Origin: JAWMQL01 sp033283165
GTDB lineage: Bacteria; Pseudomonadota; Gammaproteobacteria; Pseudomonadales; Halieaceae
Direction of reading: 5' to 3'
NCBI GenBank assembly: GCA_033283165.1
Contig: JAWMQL010000005.1
Location: 62,001-126,000 of the forward strand
Length of the DNA: 64,000 bases
Shown here: positions 63,136 through 64,000 of the stretch, one piece after another
Layout of the letters: each line of letters starts with the position of its first letter
How positions within the stretch are numbered: position 1 is the stretch's first letter
Notes under the pieces: model-generated
Told to the model about the DNA's origin: nothing
The model's input: the letters and a program-made list of their open reading frames with translations, nothing else
Databases searched by the model: none
Translations under genes and position numbers: made by a program

Positions 63136-64000
63136 TCAAAAGCGATCTTTCAGGGTGACCAGGAACTGTACGCTGTCCACGTCGTCGTCTTTCATGAACG
63201 GAAAGGCCAGGTCGAGGTGGAGCACGCTGCTTTTTTCCGCCCGGCTGGAGTTCAACCGCAGGCCAAACCCCACGTTGGCCAGGACGTCGCCATTGGAGCC
63301 ATTGTCGCGGTTTTCAAACCAGGCCCGGCCCACGTCGAGAAAAGCGGCGAATCCCACACGGACCACGCGGAAGGGGTGCCAGTCGGAGTAGTAGCGCTCC
63401 TCCAGGTTGAAAACGAAGGAGCGATCGCCTGTCTGGTAGTTGCGGTCGTATCCCCGCAACCCGGTATCGCCGCCCAGCGTCAGTTGGTTGTCCAGCGTCA
63501 GTCCATCGGTGTAGTCGAGCTTCAAGCGGCTGAACAAGGTCCATTTATCCGCCTGTCGCCGGTAATACCGGCTTTCCACGCTCAGCCACAGGTTTTCGAA
63601 GTCTCCGTCGGCTACATTCCAGTACCCATCGAGCCAGGATATAAGCCTCCACAACCGACGCGCATCGACCTGCAGGGTATTGTCATAGCTGGCTTGCAGC
63701 ACCAACTGGTCACGGGTGGCGCCAAGGCTTTCGCCAGACCAGCCCGCTGCCCAGCGGTAGCGCTCACCGACGTACACGTCCTCGGTTCGGGCAAGGTAAT
63801 TCATGTTGTGGAGCTCGACGTACTCGTCCTGGATGGACTCGTAGCCGATGAAGGGATAACTGTAAGTGCGGTCTTCCGGCAGTTCCAGGGGCGGAATCTC
63901 CGAATCGCTGAAATCGAAGGTGTTATCTTCGTAGGTGTAGCCGAATAACCAGCGCCCCACCTTACTCGCCGGGCGCAACTTGTCGGCAATACCGCCAAAC
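63136..64000 (-). CDS. Omp85/BamA-like outer-membrane protein, partial (N-terminus outside window)
   Basis: The frame is open to the window edge and shows 287 codons of the C-terminal barrel. LGGDTGLRGYDRNYQTGDRS near the middle is the conserved GG...LRGY loop of Omp85 barrels, followed by EERYY. The protein ends VTLKDRF with the terminal Phe needed for assembly. POTRA domains should lie beyond base 64000. Its role could be secretion or assembly of another protein; the partner is not visible. Confidence 0.75.
   Translation of the reverse strand, partial: FGGIADKLRPASKVGRWLFGYTYEDNTFDFSDSEIPPLELPEDRTYSYPFIGYESIQDEYVELHNMNYLARTEDVYVGERYRWAAGWSGESLGATRDQLVLQASYDNTLQVDARRLWRLISWLDGYWNVADGDFENLWLSVESRYYRRQADKWTLFSRLKLDYTDGLTLDNQLTLGGDTGLRGYDRNYQTGDRSFVFNLEERYYSDWHPFRVVRVGFAAFLDVGRAWFENRDNGSNGDVLANVGFGLRLNSSRAEKSSVLHLDLAFPFMKDDDVDSVQFLVTLKDRF

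Overview
The window is a GC-rich (about 60%) chromosomal segment from a heterotrophic, aerobic gammaproteobacterium, most likely marine and perhaps Halieaceae/Cellvibrionales-like. Supporting traits are two TonB-dependent receptors with the plug start VVVTAQKR, exported sulfatases, DUF3604 proteins, a pseudomonad-type RIO1 kinase, NasS/NasT with NtrC/sigma-54 control, and many signal peptides. The placement is inferred from gene content only. I see no rRNA, tRNA, CRISPR array, insertion sequence or phage gene.

Layout. 0-6.3 kb: housekeeping-type genes (partial unknown protein, hotdog thioesterase, TspO-like protein, TPR protein, sterol-desaturase-family protein, dynamin-like GTPase). 6.6-12.0 kb: a compact four-gene operon of acyl-CoA ligase, BtrH-like/DUF4872 protein, zinc alcohol dehydrogenase and a 4-hydroxybutyryl-CoA-dehydratase/HpaB-family flavoprotein; its pathway is unknown to me. 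12.1-20.3 kb: DUF1499 lipoprotein, EstB-like hydrolase, CopA-type copper ATPase, DUF2779 nuclease-like protein, and an exported glutaminase plus exported asparaginase.

20.4-35.6 kb: a catabolic-looking island with two exported sulfatases, two DUF3604 paralogues, a TonB receptor, a DAO-type oxidase, a double-VOC/SDR fusion, a cupin, an epimerase-like SDR and an AraC regulator. A near-identical element (TTGATATTTCGCGACA) lies upstream of the three main transcription units. At two of them it is a direct repeat with 21-bp spacing, as expected for an AraC-family operator. This is the best candidate for an undescribed uptake and degradation system.

35.7-51.0 kb: a MscS channel, then a complete nitrate assimilation locus on the minus strand, in transcription order porin-nasT-nasS-nrtA-nrtB-nrtD-FAD oxidoreductase-nirB-nirD-nasA. 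Both the porin and nrtA have a sigma-54 promoter, an upstream NtrC-like site, and a leader in which a hexaloop hairpin of the ANTAR (NasT) target type sits beside or overlaps a second hairpin. This predicts dual control: nitrogen limitation through NtrC and nitrate through NasS/NasT antitermination.

51.0-64.0 kb: a stand-alone molybdopterin oxidoreductase, an exported amidohydrolase, a TonB receptor-serine hydrolase pair with a divergent TetR regulator and a 16-bp palindromic operator between them, an acyltransferase-3 protein, a RIO1 kinase, a DapB-like dehydrogenase, and an Omp85-type beta-barrel cut by the window end.
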